From JBFKMV01 sp041629655 (lineage in GTDB: Bacteria > Acidobacteriota > Polarisedimenticolia > Polarisedimenticolales > Polarisedimenticolaceae), in contig JBFKMV010000014.1 in assembly GCA_041629655.1 (NCBI GenBank), forward strand, positions 1 to 48,683: DNA of 48,683 nucleotides, in the 5' to 3' direction. Position 1 is the stretch's first letter. Each line of letters opens with the position of its first letter. Below, piece by piece: positions 34,254 to 42,858 of this stretch. Position numbers and translations under genes: made by a program. The notes under the pieces were generated by a model, which was not told the origin of the DNA, ran no database searches, and saw only the letters and a list, made by a program, of their open reading frames with translations.

Positions 34254-34712
34254 ATGAGGAATCTGCAGCCGATCGTGTTCGTGCTGTGCGTGCTGTCCGC
34301 CGTGACCGCCACGTCGGCCCAGGAGTTTTTCCCCTGCTGCGAGGACGGCGCCCGGCCGGGACGGGCCTGCGACAGCGACTCCGACTGTCCCGGCGTCTGC
34401 CTCGGCGGCGCCAGGACCGGGAAGATCTGTCCTGCGAGTGGCTGCCCCGACGCTTGCGTGGGCGGCATCGACGACGGGAGACGTTGCAGCGCCGACGCGG
34501 AGTGCCGCGGCCGCTGCCAGGGCGGCCAGCGGGACGGCCAGCACTGCTCGACGGGCGACCCGTACCCCTGCCCCGGCGGCACGTGCGCCAACCCGGGCAC
34601 CTGCTCGGATCTCGGCCAGTGCGTCGACGGGACGTGCACCGAGCTGTGCCGCAAGGGTCCGATCGTCGACCCGGTGCTGGCGGCGCAACCCGCGCCGGAG
34701 CCCTGCCCCTAG
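34254..34712 (+). CDS. Secreted Cys-rich tandem-repeat protein
   Basis: 152 residues behind GGGAGGAGG. Signal peptide MRNLQPIVFVLCVLSAVTA, cleavage near TSA-QE. The mature protein has 19 Cys. About four units of about 20 residues follow the pattern G-x-x-C...C...C-x-GG: ARPGRACDSDSDCPGVCLGG, ARTGKICPASGCPDACVGG, IDDGRRCSADAECRGRCQGG, QRDGQHCSTGDPYPCPGG. The units are likely small disulfide knots. The role is unknown: perhaps a surface, metal-binding or adhesive protein. It ends 65 bases before the kinase gene, and the two may be linked. Confidence 0.75.
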   Translation: MRNLQPIVFVLCVLSAVTATSAQEFFPCCEDGARPGRACDSDSDCPGVCLGGARTGKICPASGCPDACVGGIDDGRRCSADAECRGRCQGGQRDGQHCSTGDPYPCPGGTCANPGTCSDLGQCVDGTCTELCRKGPIVDPVLAAQPAPEPCP

Positions 34713-34777
34713 CCGACCCGCCGACATCCCGGCGGTTGCCACGACGGCCCGGCCCGGGTTAGCGTGCCGGAAGCCCG

Positions 34778-37732
34778 ATGGAAGGACGCTGGCAACGCGC
34801 GCAACAGCTCTACGAGTCGGCGCGGAAACTGGACACCGACGCCCGACGGATCTACCTGTCGGAGCGCTGCGGCGACGATCGCTCGCTACGCGAGGCGGTG
34901 GAGGCGCTGCTGCGCGTCCACGACGAGACGCGCGAGGACCGGGAGGCCGCCGCGACCGTCGGCGTCGAGGAGTACGACCCCTACGAGCAGCCCCCCGAGA
35001 TCGGCGAGCGGATCGGCCCGTACGTGATCCGGCGCTTGATCAGCGAGGGCGGGTTCGGCCGCGTCTACATGGCCGAGCGGGTCGAGCCGATGAAACAGGT
35101 CGTGGCGCTCAAGGTGATCAAGCCCGGGCTGGGCAGCCGCGAGGTGCTGGCCCGCTTCGACACCGAGCGGCAGGCGCTGGCCCTGATGCAGCACCCCAAC
35201 ATCGCCCGGGTGTTCGACGCCGGCAAGACGCGCGGCGGCCGGCCGTACTTCGTGATGGAGTACGTGCCGGGAGAGCCGATCACCGACCATTGCGACCGCC
35301 ACCGGCTGTCGGTGGAGGAGCGGCTGGAGCTGTTCCGGCAGGTCGGCGACGCGGTCCAGCACGCCCACCAGCGAGGCATCATCCACCGCGATCTCAAGCC
35401 CAACAACATCCTGGTCTCGTTCGAGGACGGCCGGGCGGTGCCGAAGGTGATCGACTTCGGCATCGCCAAGGCGCTGACGCCGCTGCCCGAGCAGCCGACC
35501 CTCTCCACCGAGTACGGCAGGATCATCGGCACGCCGGAGTACATGGCGCCCGAGCAGATCGACCCCACCCGTCAGGACATCGACACCCGCGCCGACATCT
35601 ACGCGCTCGGCGTGCTGCTGTACCAGCTGCTCACCGGCACGCTGCCGGTGGAACGGGAGCAGATCCGGGGCGCGGCGCTCGAGGCGCGGCACCGGCTGGT
35701 CTGGGAGTACGAGCCGCCGCCGCCCAGTCACAAGCTGAGCACGCTCGGCGGCACCGACTCGGCGACCTCCGAGGAGATCGCCCGGCGGCGCCGGGCCCAG
35801 CCGCGCTCGCTGACCCGACAGCTCCGCGGCGACCTGGATTGGATCACGATGAAGTGCCTGGAGAAGGACCGCTCGCGGCGCTACGGCACGGCGGCGGCGC
35901 TGGCGGCGGACATCCGCCGGCACCAGAACAGCGAGCCCTGCGAGGCGGGCCCGCCGAGCGCCTCGTACCGGGTCCGCAAGTTCGCCCGCCGGTACCGGGG
36001 CCCGCTGACCGCATCGGCCGCGGTGGCGGCAGTGTTCCTGATCGGCGTGGTCGTGGCGACGGCGCTCGTGGTCAGCCACCGGCAGGTCGAACGCGAGCTG
36101 AACGTCCGCAAGTCGCAGGAGCTGGTCGAGCAGGCCCGGCTGCTCTCGTTTCGCGAAGCGCGGGCGGCCTGGGACCTCCTGACCGAGGCCGAGGCCAGGG
36201 ACCCCGCTTCCCCGGAGCCGCTGATCGAGAAGGCGCGGATCCGCCAGCTTCAGCGCCAGACCGACCGCGCGATCGAGCAGGCCCGGGAGGTGCTGGCGCG
36301 GTGGCCCGCCTCCGGCGAGGCGACCGCGCTGCTGGCGGGGCTGCTGCGCCCCACCGATCCGGCGGAGAGCGAGCGGCTGCGGGCCCGCGCCGAGCGGCTG
36401 CTCGAAGCGGGCACCGGGAGCGCCTCCCGCGCCCGCGGGCGCCTGCTGTTCAACCTGGCCGTCGGCGAAAGCGACGACGCCGCGGCGATCGAGCTGCTCA
36501 CCGAGAGCCTCGACGCCTACCCGTGGGCGTTCGACGCGCTGTGGCAACGCGCCGTCCGGCGGTACCGCAGCAAGGACCTGGCGGGCGCCGCGAGCGACGC
36601 CGCGCTGATGCTCAAGGTGCGCGACGACCTGGCCCTGGCCTGGGTCCAGCACGGCGCGGTGCTGCTCGAGCAGGGCGACCTCGACGGCGCCGCGCGCTCG
36701 CTCGACGAGGCGATCGCCCGGGACCCCGGGCTGTGGCACGCGCACTTCAACCGCGGCCTGGTCGTGGCGCGGCGCGCCGGCGGGGACACGGCGGACGACC
36801 GGACGGCATCGCTGCGGGCGGGACTGGAGCACTTCCGCCGCGCGCGGGAGCTGGCCCCGCGCCGCCGCGAGCCGGTGCTCGAAGCGGCGCACACCCTGAA
36901 GGCCCTCGGGGACGCCGAGGCCATGCACGCACTGCTGACCCGCGCCATCGATGACGGGCTGGACCACTACGGCATCCGCGCCGAGCGCGCCTGGGCGCGT
37001 CATCAGCGCGGGGACTTCGAGGGCGCGGTCGAGGATTACGGCGTCGCCCTGGAGCTGATCCCCGACGACCCCCGGCTGCGCGCCTACCGCGTGCAGCTGC
37101 TGGAGCTGCGCGCCGAGCGCCTGCTACTGCTGGAGCGGTACGACGAGGCCGGCCTCGCGGCCGAGGCGGCCCTGGCCCTCGACGACGGCCGCCCGTTGCC
37201 GCACCTCGTGCTGGCCAAGCTGACGCTCCACGCCGGCGACACGGAGCGCGCACGCCACGGCTTCGACCGCGCCGTGTCCCTCGCTCCGGACGACTGGAAG
37301 TACCGGCTCGAGCGCGGCATCGCGCACTGGAAGCTCGGCCGGCCCGACGACGCCCGGCGCGACTTCGCCGCCTACGTCGAGGCCGCACAACCCGACGCCG
37401 ACTGGATCCGGCTGTGGATCTGGAGCCTCGAGAAGGCGCGGGGCCGAGAGCGCGAGGCCGCGCGGGCGCTTGCCGCGGCCGCGGCCTCCTCCGACCCGTA
37501 CCTGGTCCGGGTCGTCGAGGCCCACCGCGGCGCCGCCGATCCGGCCCACGTTTTCGCCGGGGCCGGCACCGACCGCGAGCGGCTGTACGCCCACGTCTAC
37601 CTCGGGCTGCTGGCCGCCCACGACGGCCGCCCCGGCGACGCCGCCGCCTACCTCGGCGACGCCGTGGCGCTACGCATGCTCAACTGGCTCGAGCACGAGT
37701 TGGCGGCGTGGCAGCTCGAGCGGCTCAGCTAA
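34778..37732 (+). CDS. Membrane Ser/Thr protein kinase with C-terminal TPR sensor
   Basis: 984 residues. Residues about 80-345 are a Hanks-type kinase: GEGGFG-like loop ISEGGFGRVY, Lys112 (VALKVIK), IIHRDLKPNNILV with Asp205, DFG with Asp226, and GTPEYMAPEQID. A single transmembrane helix lies near residues 408-432 (SAAVAAVFLIGVVVATALVV). The rest, to residue 984, is a large TPR-like region (EQAREVLARWPASGEATALL, LAWVQHGAVLLEQGDLDGAA, HYGIRAERAWARHQRGDFEG). The kinase is cytoplasmic and the TPR part external or periplasmic. This is common in Acidobacteriota, Planctomycetota and Myxococcota. Targets and ligand are unknown. Confidence 0.93.
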   Translation: MEGRWQRAQQLYESARKLDTDARRIYLSERCGDDRSLREAVEALLRVHDETREDREAAATVGVEEYDPYEQPPEIGERIGPYVIRRLISEGGFGRVYMAERVEPMKQVVALKVIKPGLGSREVLARFDTERQALALMQHPNIARVFDAGKTRGGRPYFVMEYVPGEPITDHCDRHRLSVEERLELFRQVGDAVQHAHQRGIIHRDLKPNNILVSFEDGRAVPKVIDFGIAKALTPLPEQPTLSTEYGRIIGTPEYMAPEQIDPTRQDIDTRADIYALGVLLYQLLTGTLPVEREQIRGAALEARHRLVWEYEPPPPSHKLSTLGGTDSATSEEIARRRRAQPRSLTRQLRGDLDWITMKCLEKDRSRRYGTAAALAADIRRHQNSEPCEAGPPSASYRVRKFARRYRGPLTASAAVAAVFLIGVVVATALVVSHRQVERELNVRKSQELVEQARLLSFREARAAWDLLTEAEARDPASPEPLIEKARIRQLQRQTDRAIEQAREVLARWPASGEATALLAGLLRPTDPAESERLRARAERLLEAGTGSASRARGRLLFNLAVGESDDAAAIELLTESLDAYPWAFDALWQRAVRRYRSKDLAGAASDAALMLKVRDDLALAWVQHGAVLLEQGDLDGAARSLDEAIARDPGLWHAHFNRGLVVARRAGGDTADDRTASLRAGLEHFRRARELAPRRREPVLEAAHTLKALGDAEAMHALLTRAIDDGLDHYGIRAERAWARHQRGDFEGAVEDYGVALELIPDDPRLRAYRVQLLELRAERLLLLERYDEAGLAAEAALALDDGRPLPHLVLAKLTLHAGDTERARHGFDRAVSLAPDDWKYRLERGIAHWKLGRPDDARRDFAAYVEAAQPDADWIRLWIWSLEKARGREREAARALAAAAASSDPYLVRVVEAHRGAADPAHVFAGAGTDRERLYAHVYLGLLAAHDGRPGDAAAYLGDAVALRMLNWLEHELAAWQLERLS

Positions 37733-37737
37733 AGCGA

Positions 37738-39057
37738 TCACGGCGGCAGCTCGTCGACAACCACCGGCCGCTCCGAGCCCGACCCGGTCTCGGTCTCCCG
37801 CGTCCCGGCGTTGGTCGGCTGACCCTGACCGCCGGTGCCGACGCCGGCGAAGCTGATCTCGATCCCGAAGAAGAAATAGCCGCGCCCGTAGTCGTAGAAT
37901 TCGACGTCCGAGTCGTAGTCCGTCAGCTCGAAGCCGAACACCAGGTCGTAGTACTGGACGACGCCGGGCATGCGGAATTTCCGGATGCCCTGGTCCGTCC
38001 TCGACGGCGGCATATCCGTCACGTTGCGCTTGGCCATCCTGGTCTCCAGCGGCCGGTGCCACCGCGCCGCGAGCCGCAGCACTCCGAGGTCGTCCTGGTG
38101 CTCCACGCCGGGATCGATGACGCTGCGGTTGCGGAACGTGGCCCGTGCATACTCGACCATGCCCTCGACCGAGAAATTCCCGGCGACCGGCCACTGGGCC
38201 CAGACGTTGCCGACGTGGCGGCGCACCCCGAACTCGGTTCCGCGGGTGGCCCAGGTCTCGTAGCGGTAGCTGGCGTTGAACGACCACGACGTCTCGGGGA
38301 TCAGCCTAAAGAACGGTCCGCGCCGGTAGCACTCGACGCCCCTGCTCGGCTGGTACAACGTGAAGTCCGCCCCGGCAACCTTGATGTCCCCGTCGCGGTC
38401 GTACTCCCGCCGCGTCAGCGCTTCACGCGCGTCGTAATCGTGCCTGCGATAGTAGAGCCGGAGATTGTCCAGCTCGCAATTGCCGTCCTGTCGGAAGGTC
38501 AGTTGCGTGACCAGCGTCCCGCCGAGCGTCGAGCTGAACGGCTCGCGGTTTAGGTCGCGGTCGGCCCCGTCGAGCAGCAGTCCGACGCTCACGCGCTCGA
38601 TCGCCTTGTTGCGCGAGCAGAGCTGGCGTCCGCCGTTGCCGTCGTCCTCGAGACACACGAAGACGTCGCCCTCGGCGAACAGTCGCCAGCCATGCTCGTA
38701 AGGCTCCAGGCTGGAAAAGCCGGTCTGCACGAGCCCGAACGTCTCCACGCCGAGGCCGACCTGGAACAGCCGCTCCGCCGGATACTCCCCCTTGGTCAGC
38801 GGCTGCTTGTGGAACAGGAACACGTCGGCCGAGACGTCCGCCGATGCGAAGCCGACCCCCGAGGAGACCCCGGGCCCATCGTCGTCGACGACGGCGGGGT
38901 CGGTGTCGTAGCCCAGGAACGCACCGAGACGCAGGCTGGAAGCCTGGTTCCAACGGTCCTGCTCGCGCTCCGACTCCGAATCCTGCGCTGCGGCCGTGGC
39001 GAACGAGCCGACGAGCAGACCCGCTCCCAGCAGTACCGATCGTGCGACTCGGCCCAT
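37738..39057 (-). CDS. Secreted beta-barrel-like (outer membrane) protein
   Basis: 439 residues behind GGGAGGGGG. The signal peptide is RSVLLGAGLLVGSFATAAAQ. The mature part is rich in alternating aromatic residues and Gly, with strand-like pieces such as LRLGAFLGYDTDPAVVDDD, VGLGVETFGLVQTGF, WSFNASYRYETWATRGTEFG and YGRGYFFFGIEISFAGVG, as in outer-membrane barrels. A Cys pair occurs in VFVCLEDDGNGGRQLC. It lacks a canonical terminal Phe; the tail is Glu/Thr/Pro-rich (TRETETGSGSERPVVVDELP). The barrel call is inference from composition. It faces the kinase gene with stops five bases apart. Confidence 0.63.
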   Translation of the reverse strand: MGRVARSVLLGAGLLVGSFATAAAQDSESEREQDRWNQASSLRLGAFLGYDTDPAVVDDDGPGVSSGVGFASADVSADVFLFHKQPLTKGEYPAERLFQVGLGVETFGLVQTGFSSLEPYEHGWRLFAEGDVFVCLEDDGNGGRQLCSRNKAIERVSVGLLLDGADRDLNREPFSSTLGGTLVTQLTFRQDGNCELDNLRLYYRRHDYDAREALTRREYDRDGDIKVAGADFTLYQPSRGVECYRRGPFFRLIPETSWSFNASYRYETWATRGTEFGVRRHVGNVWAQWPVAGNFSVEGMVEYARATFRNRSVIDPGVEHQDDLGVLRLAARWHRPLETRMAKRNVTDMPPSRTDQGIRKFRMPGVVQYYDLVFGFELTDYDSDVEFYDYGRGYFFFGIEISFAGVGTGGQGQPTNAGTRETETGSGSERPVVVDELPP

Positions 39058-39092
39058 GTTTCCCCCTCCCGGGCGAGTTTCGCTTGAGCCGA

Positions 39093-39122
39093 ATCGTGCC
39101 GGACAACCGGCGACGCTGTCAA
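39093..39122 (-). promoter_or_regulatory. Candidate promoter of the beta-barrel-like gene
   Basis: Minus strand TTGACA (39122-39117), 18-base spacer, CACGAT (39098-39093), upstream of ATG 39057. Confidence 0.5.
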
Positions 39123-39173
39123 GCGCCCGACGCGTGTTAAGCTGCGCGCAGCGTCCTGCCGTGGAGATCCGAC

Positions 39174-40622
39174 ATGGATCGTGACACGCCCGATCCGCCC
39201 GACTCCGAGCGGCCCGGCGAGGGGCACGAAGACGGCCGTGGCGACGAGCCCGAGCTGACGGAGCTCTCAGGGTCCGGCACGGCGCAGCTGGAGCGCCCCC
39301 GTACGAAAGCGAAACGGGGGCGGCGTATCCGTCCCGGTCCCGACGACGCGCTCCCGCCTCCCGGCCCGGCGCCCCAACCGAAGAGAGACAAGTCGAGCCA
39401 GGGTACGCCCGGCGCGTCCGTTTTGCGCGAGGCCGATCCGGAAGCGCTGTTCTGGATCTCGACGATCGTTGGCTGGACGATCGTGGTCGGGTTGTTCTTC
39501 GTCGGGCTGAGCTGGTACATCGAGCCCCAAGAGGAGCGCCAGCTCACGCTGCAGGAGCTGGCGCTGTTCCAGCAGCGGCTCGTCGCAGAGTTCGGAGCCG
39601 AGGATTGGCTGGTGGGCAGCGCGTTGTGCCTCCCCGATCCGCGTGAGCTCACGATCTTCTTCAAACGGGGTGAGGACACGCGCTCGCGAACCGAGGAGGT
39701 CTTGGACCGCATGCCCGAGCTGCGATTCGCGGTGGAATCAATGGGCGAGGTAGTGATGTTGGACACGACAGTCGGCGTCCCGATCGGATCCAAGACGAAG
39801 CGTTCGGATCTCGATTCCTGGGGCACTCTCGGCGTCCGGGTCAAGGACAAGGACGGAACTGTCTATGCCATGAGCAACAACCACGTCTATGCGCGCCTGG
39901 GTCGACCCGGGGTGTGCAGGGGCGATCCGATCGAGGCGTACGGTTCCCCGGATGATCATCGAGCGTGTGCCGACGCGCTTCGGAAGAAGTACGGTTCGAA
40001 GATCAAGATCAAGAGCAGGCATACCATCGGTGATCTTGCCCACTGGTTTCCGATCTGGTCTGGAGGGCACGCCTCCAACCGTGTCGACGCCGCGATCGCG
40101 CGGACGGTTGACGAGTGCGTGGACACCGCGACGCCCGACAATCGGACACCCAAACGGGACTACGTCTCGACGACCGAGCTGAAGCAATGGGTCTGCGAGC
40201 AGAAAAAGACGTTGACCGTCACCAAGCGGGGCTGGGAGACGAGGACGGTCGGCCGGGTCCAGTGCGTCCAGGGGAGTTTTCACAGGGTCTGCCTGACCGG
40301 CGCCGGCTCACCGCGCTGCGACTACCGGTCGTTCGTCGACCAGATCGTGATCGAAGGCAACACCGGGCCGTTCTCCGAGGCCGGCGACTCGGGCTCGCTG
40401 GTCACCTTGTACCGGGTGGGGGCGTTGGACGATCGCCGGCCGGTCGGTCTGATCATGGGACGGGATACCGACACCGGATGGTCGATCGCCAACCCGATCG
40501 AGGAGGTGCTGTGCTGCCTGAAGGTCGGCATCGACGACGGGTCGGCGGCACCAGCCGAGATCCCGCAGGTTTGCGAGTGCAACCCGCCGCCGCCCGACGC
40601 CCTGTTCCGGATCCTCCCCTGA
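39174..40622 (+). CDS. Membrane-anchored trypsin-like serine protease
   Basis: 482 residues. The first about 90 residues are hydrophilic, Pro/Asp/Glu/Arg-rich and probably cytoplasmic. A single helix (about 93-115, FWISTIVGWTIVVGLFFVGL) is a signal anchor. The catalytic domain has His237 (YAMSNNHVYARLG), Asp305 (NRVDAAIARTVDE) and Ser406 (FSEAGDSGSLV), in the order and roughly the spacing of chymotrypsin-fold proteases. The many Cys (GKPCRG-like pairs and a C-terminal CECNPPP) suggest disulfides, consistent with an exported domain. Its 3' end is three bases from the convergent acidic secreted-protein gene. Its substrate is not known. Confidence 0.83.
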   Translation: MDRDTPDPPDSERPGEGHEDGRGDEPELTELSGSGTAQLERPRTKAKRGRRIRPGPDDALPPPGPAPQPKRDKSSQGTPGASVLREADPEALFWISTIVGWTIVVGLFFVGLSWYIEPQEERQLTLQELALFQQRLVAEFGAEDWLVGSALCLPDPRELTIFFKRGEDTRSRTEEVLDRMPELRFAVESMGEVVMLDTTVGVPIGSKTKRSDLDSWGTLGVRVKDKDGTVYAMSNNHVYARLGRPGVCRGDPIEAYGSPDDHRACADALRKKYGSKIKIKSRHTIGDLAHWFPIWSGGHASNRVDAAIARTVDECVDTATPDNRTPKRDYVSTTELKQWVCEQKKTLTVTKRGWETRTVGRVQCVQGSFHRVCLTGAGSPRCDYRSFVDQIVIEGNTGPFSEAGDSGSLVTLYRVGALDDRRPVGLIMGRDTDTGWSIANPIEEVLCCLKVGIDDGSAAPAEIPQVCECNPPPPDALFRILP

Positions 40623-40625
40623 CCC

Positions 40626-41573
40626 TCACGCTCCCGGCCGGAAGTTCCACTGGATCGTGACGCGCACCGAGTGCCCGGAGAGATCGCCCTCCCACACACC
40701 GCTGCCGTCGAAGCTCGGCCGGTCCGCGCTGCCGGAAAGCTTGCCGGCCACCTGGAGCACCTCGCCCCAGTTCCGGCCGGGTCCGGGGAACCCCAGCAGC
40801 TCCGCGGTCTGCGGCTGATCCGGGGAGCAGTCGTCGGTCACGGCGATCGCTTGCTCGGCGGGTAGCCGCAGCTCGTACGTCGATTGCTTGGCGTTGATCG
40901 TGAGAATCGGGTGCATGTCGCCGTAGCCGGTCGGCCGGGCCTTCACGGTCTCGCTGCCCCGGATCCTGCACTCGACGTCGACTTTGGGTCCGCCGCCGGT
41001 GTCCGCGACGCCGAAGCTGTTCCGCTGCTGCTCGATGCTGACGTTGCCGGCGACGTCGCCGCCGAGCATCGCCCAGTGCTGGAGCGCCGGGCCGAGGTCG
41101 AGCTGGCCGCTCTTGACCAGCGAGAATCCCTTGGCGACGGCGGCCATGGTGCTCTTGAAACGCGGGTCCTGCATCTTCTGCATTGTGACGCGGACCTCGC
41201 AGTCCTCGTCGCCGTCGCAGGCGTCGAGCTTGTCGTCCCACTCGGCCTCCCAGTCCTCGTCCTCGTCGCCTTCCTCGTCGTCGCCGTCCGCAGCGTCGCC
41301 GGCGGCGCCACCGAGCGCGGCCCCGATCGCAGCCGCGTCGACCGCGGGAGCCATCGCGGTCACCGGGACACGCAGCGAAGCCCGGTGCAGCGCCTTCCAG
41401 GTGTAATGGTCGCAGAAACCGCACTCGTCGACGCGACCCTGACCTTCGACGGTGATCTCCATCTCCAGCATCCCCCGGGCGCCCTCGGGGGCGAACGCCG
41501 CGGCGGTCGTCGCTCCGGCGGCAGCGAGCGCGATGATCAGAAGCCCGGTAACGGCAATGTGTGACTTGCGCAT
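40626..41573 (-). CDS. Secreted protein with acidic segment, unknown function
   Basis: 315 residues. The signal peptide is HIAVTGLLIIALAAAGATTA. ATG 41573 has AAGGG upstream. An acidic stretch at about residues 85-125 (DGDDEEGDEDEDWEAEWDDK) with a nearby Cys pair (CDGDEDCE) could bind Ca2+. A central helical part (KSTMAAVAKGFSLVKSGQLD) precedes a beta-rich C-terminal part (GAVVWEGDL-like: GVWEGDLSGHSVRVTIQWNF). I recognise no family. It is driven by a well matched promoter. Confidence 0.68.
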   Translation of the reverse strand: MRKSHIAVTGLLIIALAAAGATTAAAFAPEGARGMLEMEITVEGQGRVDECGFCDHYTWKALHRASLRVPVTAMAPAVDAAAIGAALGGAAGDAADGDDEEGDEDEDWEAEWDDKLDACDGDEDCEVRVTMQKMQDPRFKSTMAAVAKGFSLVKSGQLDLGPALQHWAMLGGDVAGNVSIEQQRNSFGVADTGGGPKVDVECRIRGSETVKARPTGYGDMHPILTINAKQSTYELRLPAEQAIAVTDDCSPDQPQTAELLGFPGPGRNWGEVLQVAGKLSGSADRPSFDGSGVWEGDLSGHSVRVTIQWNFRPGA

Positions 41574-41717
41574 CGGGATACCCTTCAACGCACGGCCCCG
41601 CGAAGACGCGCGGCATCGCATCGGCAGGCGCTGTCGAGCTGAACGCGGGGTCCGGGCGCACCGGTTCCGTCCGGGATGGACGAAACGCCCTCGATCACTC
41701 CGGTCGAGATCGGCGCG

Positions 41718-41746
41718 ACTGTACGCCCGGCTCGGGCGCGCGTCAA
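41718..41746 (-). promoter_or_regulatory. Sigma-70 promoter of the acidic secreted-protein gene
   Basis: Minus strand TTGACG (41746-41741), 17-base spacer, TACAGT (41723-41718), upstream of ATG 41573. Confidence 0.6.
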
Positions 41747-41774
41747 GGGGTTCCGGCGACCCGCCGGCCGGCGG

Positions 41775-41780
41775 TATACC
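41775..41780 (+). promoter_or_regulatory. Candidate -10 (TATACC) of the dioxygenase-like gene
   Basis: TATACC lies 25 bases before ATG 41806, with AAAGGAG in the leader. Confidence 0.35.
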
Positions 41781-41805
41781 ATCGAAGACGGGAAAGGAGT
41801 CCGCG

Positions 41806-42444
41806 ATGCAGACCTGGATCTTGGCCATGACCGTCTGGGGCCTGTTGGCCGCGCCCGGCACCCTCGAGGTGCCGGTGGTCGGGCTGCCCTGCGAGGGCTG
41901 CGAGGCGGTGTTCGACGGGCTACCGGAGAACCTCGGCAGCCACGGGCGGATCGCCCCGTCGGGCGAGCCCGGGGAGCCGCTGCGGATCGTCGGCCGGGTC
42001 GTCGACGCGGCGGGGAACCCGGCCCCGGGCGTGATCGTCTACGCCTATCACACCGATGCCGGAGGCATCTATCCCCGCGACGAGCGACGGCGCGGCGCCG
42101 CGGCCCGGCACGGGAGGCTGCGCGGCTGGGCCAGGACCGACGAGCAGGGCCGTTACCGGTTCGAGACCATCCGCCCCGGCGCCTACCCCGGGCGCGACGT
42201 GCCGCAGCACGTGCACATGCACGTGATCGAGCCCGACTGCTGCACGTACTATATCGCCGACATCCACTTCGAGGACGATCCCCTGCTCTCGCGCTCCGAG
42301 CGGGCGCGGCTCGCCGAGGGCCGCGGCGGCGGCGGACTGGCGCGTCCCCGCCGCGACGAGCACGGGACCTGGGTCGTCACGCGCGACATCACGCTGGGCA
42401 AGGGAGTGCCCGGGTACCCTGAAGCCTCCCGCTCGGGCGATTGA
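41806..42444 (+). CDS. Secreted intradiol-dioxygenase-like protein
   Basis: 212 residues behind AAAGGAG. The start has a short hydrophobic export-like segment (QTWILAMTVWGLLAAPGTL). The core resembles the protocatechuate 3,4-dioxygenase beta fold: EPLRIVGRVVDAAGNPAPGV, VYAYHTDAGGIYPRDERRR, GWARTDEQGRYRFETIRPGA, and YPGRDVPQHVHMHVIEPDCC. The last holds the Fe(III)-ligand HxH pair; the Tyr ligands would be those at the YHTDAGGIY and RPGAYPG positions. Extracellular family members are known, with unclear substrates. It may oxidise aromatics or be a binding protein. Confidence 0.8.
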   Translation: MQTWILAMTVWGLLAAPGTLEVPVVGLPCEGCEAVFDGLPENLGSHGRIAPSGEPGEPLRIVGRVVDAAGNPAPGVIVYAYHTDAGGIYPRDERRRGAAARHGRLRGWARTDEQGRYRFETIRPGAYPGRDVPQHVHMHVIEPDCCTYYIADIHFEDDPLLSRSERARLAEGRGGGGLARPRRDEHGTWVVTRDITLGKGVPGYPEASRSGD

Positions 42445-42483
42445 CGCGGTATCCTCGTCTCACGACAACGCGAAGGAGAACCC

Positions 42484-42732
42484 ATGTCCGACAACCTGGT
42501 AGTCGTCCGCGTGGAAAATGAGGAGACCCGGGCGCGGATCGCGATCGGTTTCCTGCAGTCCAACGGCATCGACGCGCGGATCCTCGAGGACGACCTGGGT
42601 GACCAGATTCCCGCCCTGGAGGGAACCCTGGGCGTCAAGATCCTCGTTCCGGAGGACCAGCTAAAGCTCGCGCGGAAGCTGCTGGAGGAACAGGAATCGC
42701 AGGAGCCGGGGGAGCAGGAGCCGGACGACTGA
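42484..42732 (+). CDS. DUF2007-like small protein
   Basis: 82 residues behind AAGGAG. VVVRVENEETRARIAIGFLQ, NGIDARILEDDLG and VKILVPEDQLKLARKLLEEQ match the ferredoxin-like DUF2007 ('putative signal transducing') fold. The Glu-rich tail (ESQEPGEQEPDD) is disordered. No established function. Confidence 0.8.
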   Translation: MSDNLVVVRVENEETRARIAIGFLQSNGIDARILEDDLGDQIPALEGTLGVKILVPEDQLKLARKLLEEQESQEPGEQEPDD

Positions 42733-42823
42733 GCGGTTCGAGCGGGCCTCGGCGGCTTTCCGCGTTGCCGAGCAGCCGGGGCGCACGGGCACGGCGCCGT
42801 CGTCGCCGACGACGGGGCTGACT

Positions 42824-42852
42824 TTGCCCACGCGGGGACCCCGCACTAGATT
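42824..42852 (+). promoter_or_regulatory. Promoter of the FG-GAP gene, leaderless
   Basis: TTGCCC (42824-42829), 17-base spacer, TAGATT (42847-42852), then six bases to ATG 42859. Confidence 0.5.
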
Positions 42853-42858
42853 GGACGG

